This document shows, piece by piece, positions 27,855 through 37,408 of a stretch of 64,000 nt of DNA (position 1 is its first letter; each line of letters opens with the position of its first letter). A program made the position numbers and the translations under genes. A model generated the notes under the pieces. It saw only the letters and a program-made list of their open reading frames with translations, was not told the origin of the DNA and did no database searches. The stretch covers positions 2,338,554 to 2,402,553 of the forward strand of contig JAVDKL010000001.1 in assembly GCA_030849965.1 (NCBI GenBank), read 5' to 3'. This DNA is from Schauerella fraxinea (GTDB lineage Bacteria; Pseudomonadota; Gammaproteobacteria; Burkholderiales; Burkholderiaceae_B).

Positions 27855-27878
27855 ACGCCCCTGAGAAGGGGCGTTTTT
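27855..27878 (+). terminator. Rho-independent terminator after the DUF883 gene
   Basis: A perfect 7-base-pair stem (ACGCCCC / GGGGCGT) with a 6-base loop is followed by TTTTTCTT. It lies 27 bases after the stop of the YqjD-like frame and ahead of the glutathione reductase gene, so it separates the two transcripts. Confidence 0.88.
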
Positions 27879-27945
27879 CTTTGGGCGGCGCCGTGACGGC
27901 TTCCCGGTGTAGGATGACGCGGTTAAGCAATCAGACTGAAGAATC

Positions 27946-29301
27946 ATGCAAGACCAATTCGATTTCGACTTTTTTGTGATCGGCGGCGGCAGCGGCGGCG
28001 TGCGCGCCGCCCGGATGGCCGCACAGCGCGGTGTACGCGTGGCGTTGGCTGAAGGGCAAGCGCTGGGTGGCACGTGCGTCAACGTGGGCTGCATTCCCAA
28101 GAAGCTGTATAGCTACGCGGCGCACTATGCCGAAGCTTTCGAGGAAGCCCATGGTTTTGGCTGGGATATCGACGCCCCCCGTTTCGACTGGGAACGTCTG
28201 AAGGCGAACCGCGCCCGCGAAATCACGCGTCTGAACGGCATTTATGAAAACCTGCTGACGCAAGCCAAGGTCACGTTGCTGCGCGGCTGGGCCACGTTCG
28301 TCGACGCCAATACTGTTGAAGTCGATGGCCAGCGCCACACCGCGCGCCACATTTTGATCGCGACCGGCGGCCAGCCCAGCTTGCCGGATATCGATGGCCG
28401 CGAGCACGTGCTCGTGTCCGACGAGATTTTCGATCTCTCGCCCTTCCCCAAGCGCTTGCTGGTGGTGGGCGGCGGCTACATCGCCTGCGAGTTCGCCTCG
28501 ATCTTCAACGGCCTGGGCGCGAATGTCGTCCAGCTGTATCGCGGCGAGCAGATCCTGCGCGGTTTCGATGACGACGTGCGCCATTTCGTGGCGGCCGAGA
28601 TGATCAAGACGGGGGTGGATCTGCGTTTGAACGCCGGCGTCAAATGCATCAACAAGACGGGCGACGAACTCGTCGTCACCCTCAATGATGGCGCAACGCT
28701 TACTGTCGATCGCATTCTTTACGCCACCGGCCGCGTCCCGAATGTAGGCGGACTGGGCCTGGAGCAACTGGGCGTGAAACAAGGCCGCGATGGCGCCATC
28801 GAGATCGACGATCGCTACAACACGTCAGTGCCGTCCGTGCACGCCTTGGGGGATGTCACCGCTCGTATCCAGCTCACGCCGGTGGCGCTCGGTGAAGCCA
28901 TGACGCTGGTCGATCACTTGTTTGGCGACGGCCGTCGCGAGATGAGTTATGCCTACATTCCCACGGCAGTATTTACCCATCCCAACATCGGCACCGTGGG
29001 CTTTTCGGAAGCCGACGCCCGGGCCGAGTTCGGCGACATTGCGGTGTTCCAAACCGACTTCAAACCGCTCAAACACACGCTGAGCGGCAGTACCGAACGC
29101 ACCTTCATGAAACTCCTGGTCGATCGCGCAACCGATCGCGTGGTGGGTTTGCACATGGTGGGTCCCGACGCGGGCGAGGTCGTGCAGGGCTTTGCAGTGG
29201 CCATGAAAGCGGGCGCCACCAAGCATATTTTCGATACCACGATCGGCATTCACCCCACCTCGGCCGAAGAATTCGTGACGATGCGTACGCCGGTTTCGTA
29301 A
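27946..29301 (+). CDS. gor: Glutathione-disulfide reductase
   Basis: The 451-residue flavoenzyme reduces oxidised glutathione with NADPH. The FAD-binding GGGSGG motif is at residues 13-18, the redox-active pair is C44 and C49 in GGTCVNVGC, the second dinucleotide fold is VVGGGYIACEFAS, and the C-terminal active-site histidine is in IHPTSAEEF. Length is normal. It follows a terminator and is probably monocistronic. Together with two glutathione transferases and a gamma-glutamylcyclotransferase domain in the window it shows an active glutathione metabolism. Confidence 0.93.
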   Translation: MQDQFDFDFFVIGGGSGGVRAARMAAQRGVRVALAEGQALGGTCVNVGCIPKKLYSYAAHYAEAFEEAHGFGWDIDAPRFDWERLKANRAREITRLNGIYENLLTQAKVTLLRGWATFVDANTVEVDGQRHTARHILIATGGQPSLPDIDGREHVLVSDEIFDLSPFPKRLLVVGGGYIACEFASIFNGLGANVVQLYRGEQILRGFDDDVRHFVAAEMIKTGVDLRLNAGVKCINKTGDELVVTLNDGATLTVDRILYATGRVPNVGGLGLEQLGVKQGRDGAIEIDDRYNTSVPSVHALGDVTARIQLTPVALGEAMTLVDHLFGDGRREMSYAYIPTAVFTHPNIGTVGFSEADARAEFGDIAVFQTDFKPLKHTLSGSTERTFMKLLVDRATDRVVGLHMVGPDAGEVVQGFAVAMKAGATKHIFDTTIGIHPTSAEEFVTMRTPVS

Positions 29302-29380
29302 CGCAGCGACATGTTTTGTGCCTGATGCGGCGGGCGCGCATTGATACAGTATTCGCATCCCTTTAAAAGAGAGTGCTTTC

Positions 29381-29572
29381 ATGCGCCTGTTGCTCGCGTT
29401 GCTTCTGCCTTTTTCGGTTTTCTTCACGATTGGAAGACCGCTGTCCGGCATTATCTGCCTGATTCTCCAGATCACCTTGATCGGCTGGATTCCGGCCGCC
29501 ATCTGGGCGGTCTACGCCCTTAATCAATACAAGACGGATCGCAAGATCGACACGGCATTGCGCGGCCGTTGA
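29381..29572 (+). CDS. Pmp3/YqaE-family small membrane peptide
   Basis: This 63-residue peptide is a Pmp3 (UPF0057) proteolipid with two hydrophobic helices and the family string PLSGIICLILQITLIGWIPA around the loop between them. Pmp3 proteins are stress-induced membrane peptides affecting membrane potential. It is 79 bases after gor. A purine-rich run (AAAGAGAG) precedes the start. Confidence 0.85.
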   Translation: MRLLLALLLPFSVFFTIGRPLSGIICLILQITLIGWIPAAIWAVYALNQYKTDRKIDTALRGR

Positions 29573-29598
29573 TCGGCAGAGCAAGCGCGCCAGACGCT

Positions 29599-30192
29599 TC
29601 AGTCTGGACCTAACGCGCTTGCCGGCTGTACCTTGCATGACGCCGTCACCTGCGCGCCCGAGCTGAATTGAAAGGCGACGGGCAGCAGCGCACCGACCTT
29701 GGCCTGATCGTTCGGCTTTTCGAGCATCGCGTGATAGCCGCCCGGCGCGAACACCAGATTGCCTTTGGCCGGCACGTCGATCTCATCGGCCATCACCATC
29801 TTCGCCATGCCGCCTGCCTTCTGCGTCTGATGCAGCATGGCCATGCCGTAGCCCGGCACCACGATGCCCGTCAGCTTGGCTGCGACGCGGCCGGCATTGC
29901 CCACGGTGAAGTAGCCCGCCGAAGGCAGTTGCGCGGGCATTGCACGGATCCAGCAGCCCTGCACGCTTAATTGTTCGGCGCGCCCTTGCGCCAATGCGCG
30001 CTCGGTCGCATCGCCCGGAGCCTGGGACGTCGCGCCATGCGCGGCATGACTCATTGATGGGGCTGCCGCCGCCGGTGCGGCGTGCGCCGTCGACGCCGCG
30101 CCACCGTCTTCCGGCAGGTGATGCGCCATGGCAGCCATCGGCATGCCGCCGACGACCAATGTAAAAATCGTGTTCCGGAACAAGGAAGTCAT
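29599..30192 (-). CDS. PCu(A)C-type periplasmic copper chaperone
   Basis: The 197-residue precursor has a signal peptide ending around AMAHH, a His/Ala-rich spacer (residues 25-65) with several histidines and methionines that could bind metal, and a C-terminal PCu(A)C domain. The Cu(I)-binding pattern is visible as MLHQ...GGMAKM...GYHAMLEKP. These chaperones deliver copper to cytochrome oxidase in the periplasm. The usual partner Sco or a cytochrome gene is not beside it. It is convergent with the Pmp3 gene. Confidence 0.87.
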   Translation of the reverse strand: MTSLFRNTIFTLVVGGMPMAAMAHHLPEDGGAASTAHAAPAAAAPSMSHAAHGATSQAPGDATERALAQGRAEQLSVQGCWIRAMPAQLPSAGYFTVGNAGRVAAKLTGIVVPGYGMAMLHQTQKAGGMAKMVMADEIDVPAKGNLVFAPGGYHAMLEKPNDQAKVGALLPVAFQFSSGAQVTASCKVQPASALGPD

Positions 30193-30411
30193 GAAAGTCC
30201 CCGGCGCCAAGTGCGCCACTGCCACGGGCCGCCAGCACAGCGGGCAACCCGGCTGTCGCGATTATATGAATGTCTTCCAAACGCACCCTTACCGGCGGCG
30301 CAGCGTTTGTTGGTGATTTAGTTTTGGTTGGTGATCTAGAATCGACATCTGACCAGCCTTTCCAGCCCCCCGCCCGCGGCCCGCAATCGGGCCCATGACC
30401 AGGACCCCGCC

Positions 30412-31209
30412 ATGACCGACCACCGCCCGCCCAGCGAACCCTCCTACGATCCGCGCCCGGCCGGAACCGTGCTGGCACAACGCTGGCGTGCCGGCGATCA
30501 ATGGGTCGCCCTGCCCGAAGAGGTGCGTCCCAACGATCTGGACGCGGGCTACGCCTTGCAATCGACCGTGCTGGCGCAAATGGGCGAAACGCCGTGCGGT
30601 TGGAAGCTGGGCGTGGGCAATCCCAACGCCTTGCGTAAGTTCAACCTCTCGCGCCCGCTGGTGGGCCGGCTGACCTCCCAACGCATCCACGACGCGGCCG
30701 AGCCCATCGTATTGTCGCGCGGTGCGCCCGTCACGATCGAGTTCGAAATCGCTTTCGTGTTGAACCGCGACATCGCGCCGGGCGACGCGCCGGCGGATCC
30801 TTTCGATGCGGTGGGCAGTGCTCACACCGCGTTCGAATTGGTGCTGTCGCGGTATGTGGATCGCATGGCCGTGGGCTGGCCCAGCTTCATCGGTGACAAC
30901 GTCGGCTTTGAAGCCTTTGTATTGGGCGAAGAAGTGAGCTTGAGCGATGTGCCCAAGATCATCGAGAGCATCGAGGTGTATACCGATGGCGTATTGTCGA
31001 CCAAGGGTGTGACGGGCGACGATCTGCCCGGCACCGGCCAGGCGCTCGAGCATCTGTTCGAGCATGCCGCGCACTACGGCGTTACCCTGCGGCGCGGCGA
31101 AATCATCACCTGCGGTGCGGTTGCCAAGCCCTACGACGTGGCGGCCGAATATGCCGAAATCGAAGCGCGCTATGGGAGTGGCGCGCTCAAGATTGCGTTC
31201 ACGCGATAA
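30412..31209 (+). CDS. 2-keto-4-pentenoate hydratase-like / FAH family protein
   Basis: This 265-residue protein resembles the MhpD/HpaH branch of the fumarylacetoacetate hydrolase superfamily, which hydrate 2-hydroxypentadienoate-type compounds using a divalent metal. The metal ligands are expected in EFEIAFVL, with acidic residues on both sides, and downstream in FELV; LGNPNA-like GVGNPNALRKF and GWKLG at residues 62-76 also fit. No aromatic ring-cleavage genes are adjacent, so its true substrate is uncertain. The tetranucleotide repeat tract begins about 25 bases after its stop. Confidence 0.8.
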   Translation: MTDHRPPSEPSYDPRPAGTVLAQRWRAGDQWVALPEEVRPNDLDAGYALQSTVLAQMGETPCGWKLGVGNPNALRKFNLSRPLVGRLTSQRIHDAAEPIVLSRGAPVTIEFEIAFVLNRDIAPGDAPADPFDAVGSAHTAFELVLSRYVDRMAVGWPSFIGDNVGFEAFVLGEEVSLSDVPKIIESIEVYTDGVLSTKGVTGDDLPGTGQALEHLFEHAAHYGVTLRRGEIITCGAVAKPYDVAAEYAEIEARYGSGALKIAFTR

Positions 31210-31234
31210 ACGGCAAATCGCAAATCGAAAATCG

Positions 31235-31337
<103 letters not shown>

Positions 31338-31356
31338 AGCAAACCCCAAACTGCGA

Positions 31357-32217
31357 TCACGGCGGCAAGAAAGAATAGGGATTTTGCCCCTGCGATTCCA
31401 AATTTCGGCGTGAGGACTGCATGATTTCCGATCGGCCGAAGGCGTCGATCGATGACCGTGCCATGTCGTCCAGCCGGCGCGTAATGGCCTTGCCGATGGC
31501 GAGTACGGGAATGGGACCGGAGCAGGTCAGGATATCGAGATAATCGACCGCACGACGCTGCATTGCCGTCAACTCCCCGAGCGAGTCCGCCCGCCGCCCC
31601 AGGCGCGTCTCGTTGCCGAACATTCCGTGCCCGGCGGTGAACATATTCGGCAGCACTAATTGGCCTGGGCCGATGGCGCACATATAGGCATCGAGCTTCA
31701 AACGCTTGGGCAGCACTTCGATCACGTCCAGGCAGGTGCTGATCGCCAATGAAATGAAGTTGTCCCTCAACATGCCGAGCCACACGTCATCGGCACGCGG
31801 CCCGGCGCACAGCAGCGGCACTTCGGCCGTCCAGGTTTCAGGTTCCAGACCGAGCACGCTGCGAAAGACTTGCGCGTGATACTCGCGGATGACCGCCATC
31901 GGCAACTCACGATGAACGCCGCTTGCGCGATAACTCACGCCACGCGCGGCGCAGTCGAGCTGCATCAATCCCTTATTGATCTCAAGCAGCGTATCGTCGG
32001 TCACAGTCTTCCCGCGCCGACGCGCATATTCCGTGCAATACGCGATGGCGATGGTGCCCGACTCGTCGTTGCGTTCGACCACGCCACGCGCCAGCGGCGC
32101 ATAGATGGACCCGTGCGCTTCCAGATATCGGTAATAGCCGGAGCGGTCGCCTTCTGCGTTCAGGCGCACGCACTGCGCCAAATCGAAACCTGCGGTGAGA
32201 AGAGGATAATCAGCCAT
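31357..32217 (-). CDS. Hypothetical protein, unrecognised family
   Basis: I do not recognise this protein. From the ATG at 32217 it has 286 residues; a GTG at 32259 would add fourteen. Neither start has a good ribosome site. It appears soluble and mixed alpha/beta, with no signal peptide or long membrane segment. Visible features are GYYRYLEAHGSIYAPLARG near residue 26, a central run WLGMLRDNFISLAIS, an Asn-Met-Phe-rich loop LPNMFTAGHGMFGNETRLG, and a basic tail. It stands alone between the repeat tract and a divergent glutathione transferase, in a somewhat less GC-rich stretch, which is compatible with acquisition but does not prove it. Confidence 0.6.
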   Translation of the reverse strand: MADYPLLTAGFDLAQCVRLNAEGDRSGYYRYLEAHGSIYAPLARGVVERNDESGTIAIAYCTEYARRRGKTVTDDTLLEINKGLMQLDCAARGVSYRASGVHRELPMAVIREYHAQVFRSVLGLEPETWTAEVPLLCAGPRADDVWLGMLRDNFISLAISTCLDVIEVLPKRLKLDAYMCAIGPGQLVLPNMFTAGHGMFGNETRLGRRADSLGELTAMQRRAVDYLDILTCSGPIPVLAIGKAITRRLDDMARSSIDAFGRSEIMQSSRRNLESQGQNPYSFLPP

Positions 32218-32520
32218 CGAAAGTGCTTTGAAAACAGGTGTCGACGAGGCGTCAACCACGCCCCGCGCGGGATCGGATCAGGCCGCGTCAAGACGGATCG
32301 CCCTGATCGGGGGCTACCTTAGCACCCGTCAATCGCCTGCCACGTTTTAAAAATAAAATTGCATGTCGGAGTGTGACGATTCATGCGGCGGTGATATTTT
32401 TGTGGCAAGACACTTCTGCTCGCCGCGCATTGTCGTACAGTGACAGCCATCACGAGACAGCAGCCGCATGTAGTCATCGCGTACCGCATGCCGTGCGGCA
32501 CGTGCACCGGGAGACACACC

Positions 32521-33228
32521 ATGAGCAGATTGCTTTACGACCTGGCCGGCGCCGACGAGCGCCTGCGCTTCAGTCCCTATTGCTGGCGCATCAAGATGGC
32601 GCTCGCGCACAAGCGCCTCGCATTCGAAACCGTTCCCTGGCGATTTACCGATCGCGATGCCATCGCGTTTTCCGGTCAGGCCAAGGTGCCCGTTTTCATG
32701 GACGGCGAGCACACGGTGACCGACTCATGGGCGATCGCGACCTATCTCGAAGACGCCTATCCCGATCGGCCATCATTGTTCGGCGGGCCCGGGGGCTTGG
32801 CCGTCACCCGATTCATGAACAGTTGGGGCGACCGCGTCGTGATGGGCGGCGTGGCGGCCCTGATCGTGGCCGACGTGGTACCCAATCTGGCCGAGCGCGA
32901 TCGCGAGTACTTCATCGCATCGCGCGAGAAGATGTTTGGCAAGCCGTTGGATGAGGTGGTTGCTGGACGTCATGACAGCGTTAAAGCATTTCGGGCCGCG
33001 CTCGACCCCATGCGTGCCGTCTTGCGCCATCAGCCTTTCATCGGCGGCGCCCAACCCTTATATGCCGACTACATTCCGTTCGGCGTATTTCAATGGGCGC
33101 GTTGCATCAGCCCCTTCGAATTGCTCGCGCCTGATGACCCCCTCTGGGCATGGCGCGAACGCCTGCTCGATCAGCATGACGGGCTGGCCCGGAAGGCCAT
33201 CACACGCGAAGCAGCCACCACTGGTTAA
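32521..33228 (+). CDS. Glutathione S-transferase family protein (second copy)
   Basis: This 235-residue protein has an N-terminal thioredoxin-like domain with SPYCWRIKMAL (C21 in the usual active position), QAKVPVFMDG with the cis-proline, and the glutathione-contacting DSWAIATYLE. The C-terminal helical domain is longer than usual and resembles the beta-etherase/LigF-like branch. It is not closely similar to the transferase at 855-1571. It is divergent from the unrecognised gene, with a 300-base promoter region that holds an AT-rich patch near 32345-32400. Confidence 0.85.
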   Translation: MSRLLYDLAGADERLRFSPYCWRIKMALAHKRLAFETVPWRFTDRDAIAFSGQAKVPVFMDGEHTVTDSWAIATYLEDAYPDRPSLFGGPGGLAVTRFMNSWGDRVVMGGVAALIVADVVPNLAERDREYFIASREKMFGKPLDEVVAGRHDSVKAFRAALDPMRAVLRHQPFIGGAQPLYADYIPFGVFQWARCISPFELLAPDDPLWAWRERLLDQHDGLARKAITREAATTG

Positions 33229-33269
33229 ATAACCAGTATCATGGCGTTTTATCTGCCTGGCTGCCTGCT

Positions 33270-35540
33270 GTGTCGCCGCGTTATTCCGTCGCCGTTCGCG
33301 CGTTGTGCGAGTTCACCGCCAAACAAGGCGATCTGGACATGCGATTCACGCCTTCGCCCACGGCGCAGCAGGGCTTGGCTGGCCATCTCAAGGTCGCACA
33401 GCGCCGGGCACATACCTACGAAACGGAAATCTTCCTGTCGGCCACTTACGGGGCAGTCGATGTACGCGGCCGCGCCGATGGGTACGATCCGGTGCGCAAC
33501 CAACTCGAGGAAATCAAAACCCATCGCGGCGACCTGAGCCGCCAGCCCGAAAATCATCGGCACCTGCATTGGGCGCAAGCCAAGCTTTATGGCTGGATGC
33601 TGTGCCGCGAGCGCGAACTCGCCGAATTGAACGTCGCCCTGGTGTATTGGGATATCGGCGAAGAGAGCGAAACGGTGCTCACCGAAACGTACACCGCCGA
33701 AGCACTGCAGGCATTTTTCGAAGCGCAATGCGCGCGGTTCGAAACGTGGGCTGCTCAAGAACTGGCCCATGTGCAGGCGCGCAGCAGCGATCTCAAAACG
33801 ATGGCGTTTCCGTTTGGCGCCTTTCGTCGCGGGCAACGCGAACTTTCGGTGGCGGTGTATCGCGCCGCGCGCGACGGCACGGCCCTGCTGGCGCAGGCGC
33901 CCACCGGGATCGGCAAAACGTTGGGCACCTTGTTTCCGCTGCTCAAGCGCATGGGTGAAGACGGCCTGGATCGGATTTTCTTTCTCACGGCAAAATCGCC
34001 TGGCCGTCAGCTCGCCCTGGATGCGCTCACGCACCTCACGCCACGCCCCAACCTGCGAATTCTCGAGCTCACGGCACGTGAAAAGGCGTGCGAGCATCCA
34101 GACAAAGCCTGCCATGGCGACGCGTGCCCTTTAGCACGCGGGTTTTACGATCGTTTGCCCGCGGCGCGCACGGCCGCCGTCGACGCCCGCACCATGGATC
34201 GCCATACCTTGCGCCGCATCGGGCTGGAGCACGCTGTCTGCCCCTACTACCTGGCGCAAGAGCTGTCGCGCTGGAGCGATGTCATTGTCGGCGACTACAA
34301 CTATTACTTCGACTTCAGCGCGGCGTTGTATATGTTGACGCTGCAAAACGAATGGCGCGTCGGCTTGCTGGTGGACGAAGCCCACAACCTGGTCGACCGG
34401 GCGCGCGCCATGTATAGCGCGCCCTTGGACGGTGCCGTATTGCGCGACGCCCGCGCCGCGGCGCCAAAGGTGGCCCGCCGCGCCATCGGCGATGTGGCGC
34501 GAGCCTGGACGTCGGCCGCGGCGCCTGCCAACGGCAACTATCTCGCGCGCGACGACTCACCCGCGCATCTGCACAATGCGATCAAGGGTGCCATCGTCAC
34601 GTTCAGCGAAGCGCTGGATCAGCAAGCCGACAGTTTCCCGCCCGATACGCTGCGCCTCTACTTCGATCTGCTCCATTTTTTTCGCATGAGCGAGCTGCAG
34701 GATCCCAACACCATCTTCGACGTGGCCGCCGACAGCGCGGCACCGGTGTCCAAGGGCGGTGCCGTGCGCCCTACCTTGACGCTGCGCAATCTGATTCCGG
34801 CCAGGCAACTGGCACCGCGCTTCGCGGCGGCCGAAACCGTCACGTTGTTCTCGGCCACGCTTGCGCCCAGCCACTATTACCGCGACACCCTGGGCCTGCC
34901 CGAAACCACGCGGACGATCGACGTGGCGGCGCCCTTCTCCGCCGAGCAACTGCAGGTGAAGCTCACCAAACGCGTATCCACACGCTATCGCGACCGCGGC
35001 GCGTCGCTCGCCCCGATCGCCGATCTGATGGCCGCACAATTTCAGACGCGTCCGGGTAATTACTTGAGCTTTACCAGCAGCTACGACTACCTCGATAAGC
35101 TGGCCGACACTTTCGCGACACGTCACCCGCACGTGCCCGTTTGGTTGCAGACGCGGCGCATGGACGATGCGGCGCGCGTGAAATTTCTGGCGCGGTTCGA
35201 AGCCGGCCAGCGCGGCATCGGCTTCGCCGTGCTGGGCGGTGCGTTCGGCGAAGGCGTGGACCTGCCGGGCGATCGTTTGATCGGCGCCTTCATCGCCACG
35301 TTGGGCATGCCGCAAGTCAACGACGTCAACGCCCAGATCGAAGCGCGCATGCAAACCGAATTCGGCGCGGGCTACGACTACACCTATCTATTTCCCGGTC
35401 TGGGCAAAGTCGTGCAGGCGGCCGGCCGCGTGATCCGCGATGAGGCCGACCGCGGCGTGGTGTATCTGCTGGATGACCGATTCGCGCGGCGCGACGTGCG
35501 CGCGCTGCTGCCCAGTTGGTGGCAGGTGGAGACCGTATAG
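33270..35540 (+). CDS. PD-(D/E)XK nuclease fused to a DinG/XPD-type iron-sulfur helicase
   Basis: This 756-residue protein joins two activities. The first 130 residues carry a RecB/Cas4-like nuclease core: D70 in GRADGYD, EEIKT (81-84) and the QAKLYGW motif at 103-109. The rest is a superfamily 2 helicase of the Rad3/DinG type with Walker A PTGIGKT near residue 211, the iron-sulfur cysteines C274, C281, C286 and C324, DEAH at about 369, and C-terminal motifs such as GAFGEGVDLPGD and QAAGRVIRD. It should unwind and cut DNA in repair. The start is a GTG with a weak ribosome site. Confidence 0.87.
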   Translation: MSPRYSVAVRALCEFTAKQGDLDMRFTPSPTAQQGLAGHLKVAQRRAHTYETEIFLSATYGAVDVRGRADGYDPVRNQLEEIKTHRGDLSRQPENHRHLHWAQAKLYGWMLCRERELAELNVALVYWDIGEESETVLTETYTAEALQAFFEAQCARFETWAAQELAHVQARSSDLKTMAFPFGAFRRGQRELSVAVYRAARDGTALLAQAPTGIGKTLGTLFPLLKRMGEDGLDRIFFLTAKSPGRQLALDALTHLTPRPNLRILELTAREKACEHPDKACHGDACPLARGFYDRLPAARTAAVDARTMDRHTLRRIGLEHAVCPYYLAQELSRWSDVIVGDYNYYFDFSAALYMLTLQNEWRVGLLVDEAHNLVDRARAMYSAPLDGAVLRDARAAAPKVARRAIGDVARAWTSAAAPANGNYLARDDSPAHLHNAIKGAIVTFSEALDQQADSFPPDTLRLYFDLLHFFRMSELQDPNTIFDVAADSAAPVSKGGAVRPTLTLRNLIPARQLAPRFAAAETVTLFSATLAPSHYYRDTLGLPETTRTIDVAAPFSAEQLQVKLTKRVSTRYRDRGASLAPIADLMAAQFQTRPGNYLSFTSSYDYLDKLADTFATRHPHVPVWLQTRRMDDAARVKFLARFEAGQRGIGFAVLGGAFGEGVDLPGDRLIGAFIATLGMPQVNDVNAQIEARMQTEFGAGYDYTYLFPGLGKVVQAAGRVIRDEADRGVVYLLDDRFARRDVRALLPSWWQVETV

Positions 35541-35607
35541 CGGTGCGAAGGTGTAGAGGCCCGCTACAATGGCGGCCTACCTTTTATTTGCTTGTACTGG
35601 AGTGCTC

Positions 35608-36090
35608 ATGCCATCGTTCGACGTCGTCTCCGAAGTGGACAAACACGAAATCACGAATGCGGTCGATCAGGCCAATCGCGAGCTTTCCACGCGTTTCGAC
35701 TTCAAGGGTACGGATGCGAAATTCGAATTGGAAGAGTATGTGGTCACGCTGATCGCCCCCAGCGCATTCCAGCTCGGTCAGATGATGGACATTTTGCGCG
35801 GCCGCCTTTCGGCGCGCAAGATCGATGTGCGCTGCCTGGATGCGGCCGATCCGCTCGTCAATCTGGGGGGTGCCCGCCAGAAAGTGACGATCAAGCAAGG
35901 GATCGAGCAAGCGCAATCCAAGAAACTGATCGCCGCCATCAAGGCCGCCAAGCTCAAAGTCGAAACGCAGATCAACGGCGACAAACTCCGCGTAACCGGC
36001 AAAAAGCGCGACGACCTGCAAGACGCCATCGCATTGCTGCGTAAAACAGACGTCGAACTCCCGCTGCAGTACGAGAATTTCCGTGACTGA
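35608..36090 (+). CDS. yajQ: YajQ family nucleotide-binding protein
   Basis: The 160-residue protein has the full YajQ pattern, beginning MPSFDVVSEVDKHEITNAVDQ in part, with RFDFKGTDA and a duplicated ferredoxin-like fold. YajQ homologues bind cyclic di-GMP and act with LysR-type partners in some bacteria, or bind RNA. GGAG precedes the ATG. It stands 67 bases after the helicase. A convergent LysR gene follows, though the known YajQ-LysR partnership does not by itself link these two. Confidence 0.93.
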   Translation: MPSFDVVSEVDKHEITNAVDQANRELSTRFDFKGTDAKFELEEYVVTLIAPSAFQLGQMMDILRGRLSARKIDVRCLDAADPLVNLGGARQKVTIKQGIEQAQSKKLIAAIKAAKLKVETQINGDKLRVTGKKRDDLQDAIALLRKTDVELPLQYENFRD

Positions 36091-36158
36091 TAAGCCGTGC
36101 GAGGGGCAGGACCGTCGCGATGATCAGGGTTGGGCAGTCCGCCCTCGCGCGTTTCACT

Positions 36159-36180
36159 TCGTCATTTAGCTAAGTGACGA
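36159..36180. other. 22-base dyad between convergent genes
   Basis: TCGTCA and TGACGA arms enclose T-TTAGCTAA-G, making a nearly perfect 22-base palindrome with one T/G mismatch. It lies in the 180-base gap between the ends of yajQ and the LysR gene. There is no T run, so a standard terminator is not shown; a bidirectional terminator or protein-binding site are both possible. Confidence 0.4.
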
Positions 36181-36270
36181 CATAAAGAATTACGGCACCT
36201 GCCCCTATCCATCCCGAAGAAGGCCGCGTCGCGCAGCCCCGGCGCGCTCCGATCGATAGCCAAGCGGCCG

Positions 36271-37233
36271 CTATTCGGCGCGCGCTCGCATGGCCACACA
36301 GAGCTCGCGCAGCAAGACAGCGAACTTCTCTTCCGCCGGCAGCGGCGCATCGCGTACCCGGCGAATCAAACTGATCGGCGGCAGCGCCCAATCCATGGTC
36401 CAAGGCACGATGCCCACACCGGCCGTGCGCTGCAAATCGCGTGCGATATCTTCCGGCACGATCGACAACACAGACTCGTCATTGCGAATCGCGCCGGCGA
36501 TCACGTCCACCGAATATGTCTCGAACATGGGCATCGGCGGCCGTGCCGAAGCGCGCGTGAACAGTTCGGTGACCATGATGCCGACGGGGGTGGTGGGCGA
36601 CGGCAGGATCCAGTTCATCTGGGCCAGCGCATGCCAGTCCAAGGCGCGTCGTCCGAGACGCGCGGCCAGACGGGGATGCGCAATCATGGCGGCGCGTTGG
36701 GTAAAGAGGATTTCATGTTCGACGTCGGCCGCCATCACGACGGCTGATGCACGGCCGATCACGCAATCGATTTCTCGGCCGGCAAGCATTTTCATCAATA
36801 CGTCGGTCGTAGCGCGATGCAAGGTGATCGTGACGTTGTCGTCAGCGTGCATCCGCACGAGCGCCTGCGTGAGCAATTCACCCGACACATACGGCACGGC
36901 GCCGATGCGCAAATGCGCTGAACGACCACTGCGCAACGATGCCATGTCGCTGGACCAATGATCGAGGTCCTGCAGCATGTGATGCGCACGCGTGATGGCC
37001 AACTCGCCTAACGGTGTCGGCAACATGCCGGTGGTGCTACGCAAGAACAACGGCCCTTCGAAGATATCTTCCACTTCGGCCAGCGCTTTGGTCGCGGCCG
37101 GCTGGCTGATGCCCAGCGCACGCGCGACGCGTGTGACCGAGCCTAGATCGGCGAGTTGGGTGATGAGGGTAAGATGCCGCGGCTTGAGCCGCGCGAGCAG
37201 ACGATTGGGCGATTGAAAAGCGGTTAAGGGCAT
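36271..37233 (-). CDS. LysR family transcriptional regulator
   Basis: This 320-residue regulator has an N-terminal winged helix (LTLITQLADLGSVTRVARALG, then SQPAATKALAEVEDIFEGPLF) and an effector-binding domain of normal size. It is divergent from the gamma-glutamyltransferase-family gene with 175 bases between them, in which an ATAAC-N6-GTTAT dyad occurs. It should control that gene and perhaps the Bug receptor and GAF gene beyond. Confidence 0.9.
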   Translation of the reverse strand: MPLTAFQSPNRLLARLKPRHLTLITQLADLGSVTRVARALGISQPAATKALAEVEDIFEGPLFLRSTTGMLPTPLGELAITRAHHMLQDLDHWSSDMASLRSGRSAHLRIGAVPYVSGELLTQALVRMHADDNVTITLHRATTDVLMKMLAGREIDCVIGRASAVVMAADVEHEILFTQRAAMIAHPRLAARLGRRALDWHALAQMNWILPSPTTPVGIMVTELFTRASARPPMPMFETYSVDVIAGAIRNDESVLSIVPEDIARDLQRTAGVGIVPWTMDWALPPISLIRRVRDAPLPAEEKFAVLLRELCVAMRARAE

Positions 37234-37312
37234 TCAGGTTGGAGTCAGATAGAAATGAAATGTTCCGCCTGCTGCCGCAATCCACATACCGGGAAGCATC
37301 AATCGCGGCAAT

Positions 37313-37328
37313 ATAACCGTATGGTTAT
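37313..37328. promoter_or_regulatory. LysR-type operator candidate
   Basis: ATAACC-GTAT-GGTTAT is a 16-base dyad with perfect 6-base arms. It has the ATAAC-N6-GTTAT form expected of a LysR-type site (T-N11-A). It lies midway between the divergent LysR gene (start 37233) and the amidohydrolase gene (start 37409), the usual position. Confidence 0.5.
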
Positions 37329-37408
37329 CGAACAATCATAAATTAGACCACAACTGTTATCGCACATGCTTACACTTGGGGCGTCGCTCCCCTCGTCCAA
37401 GTGCTGCC

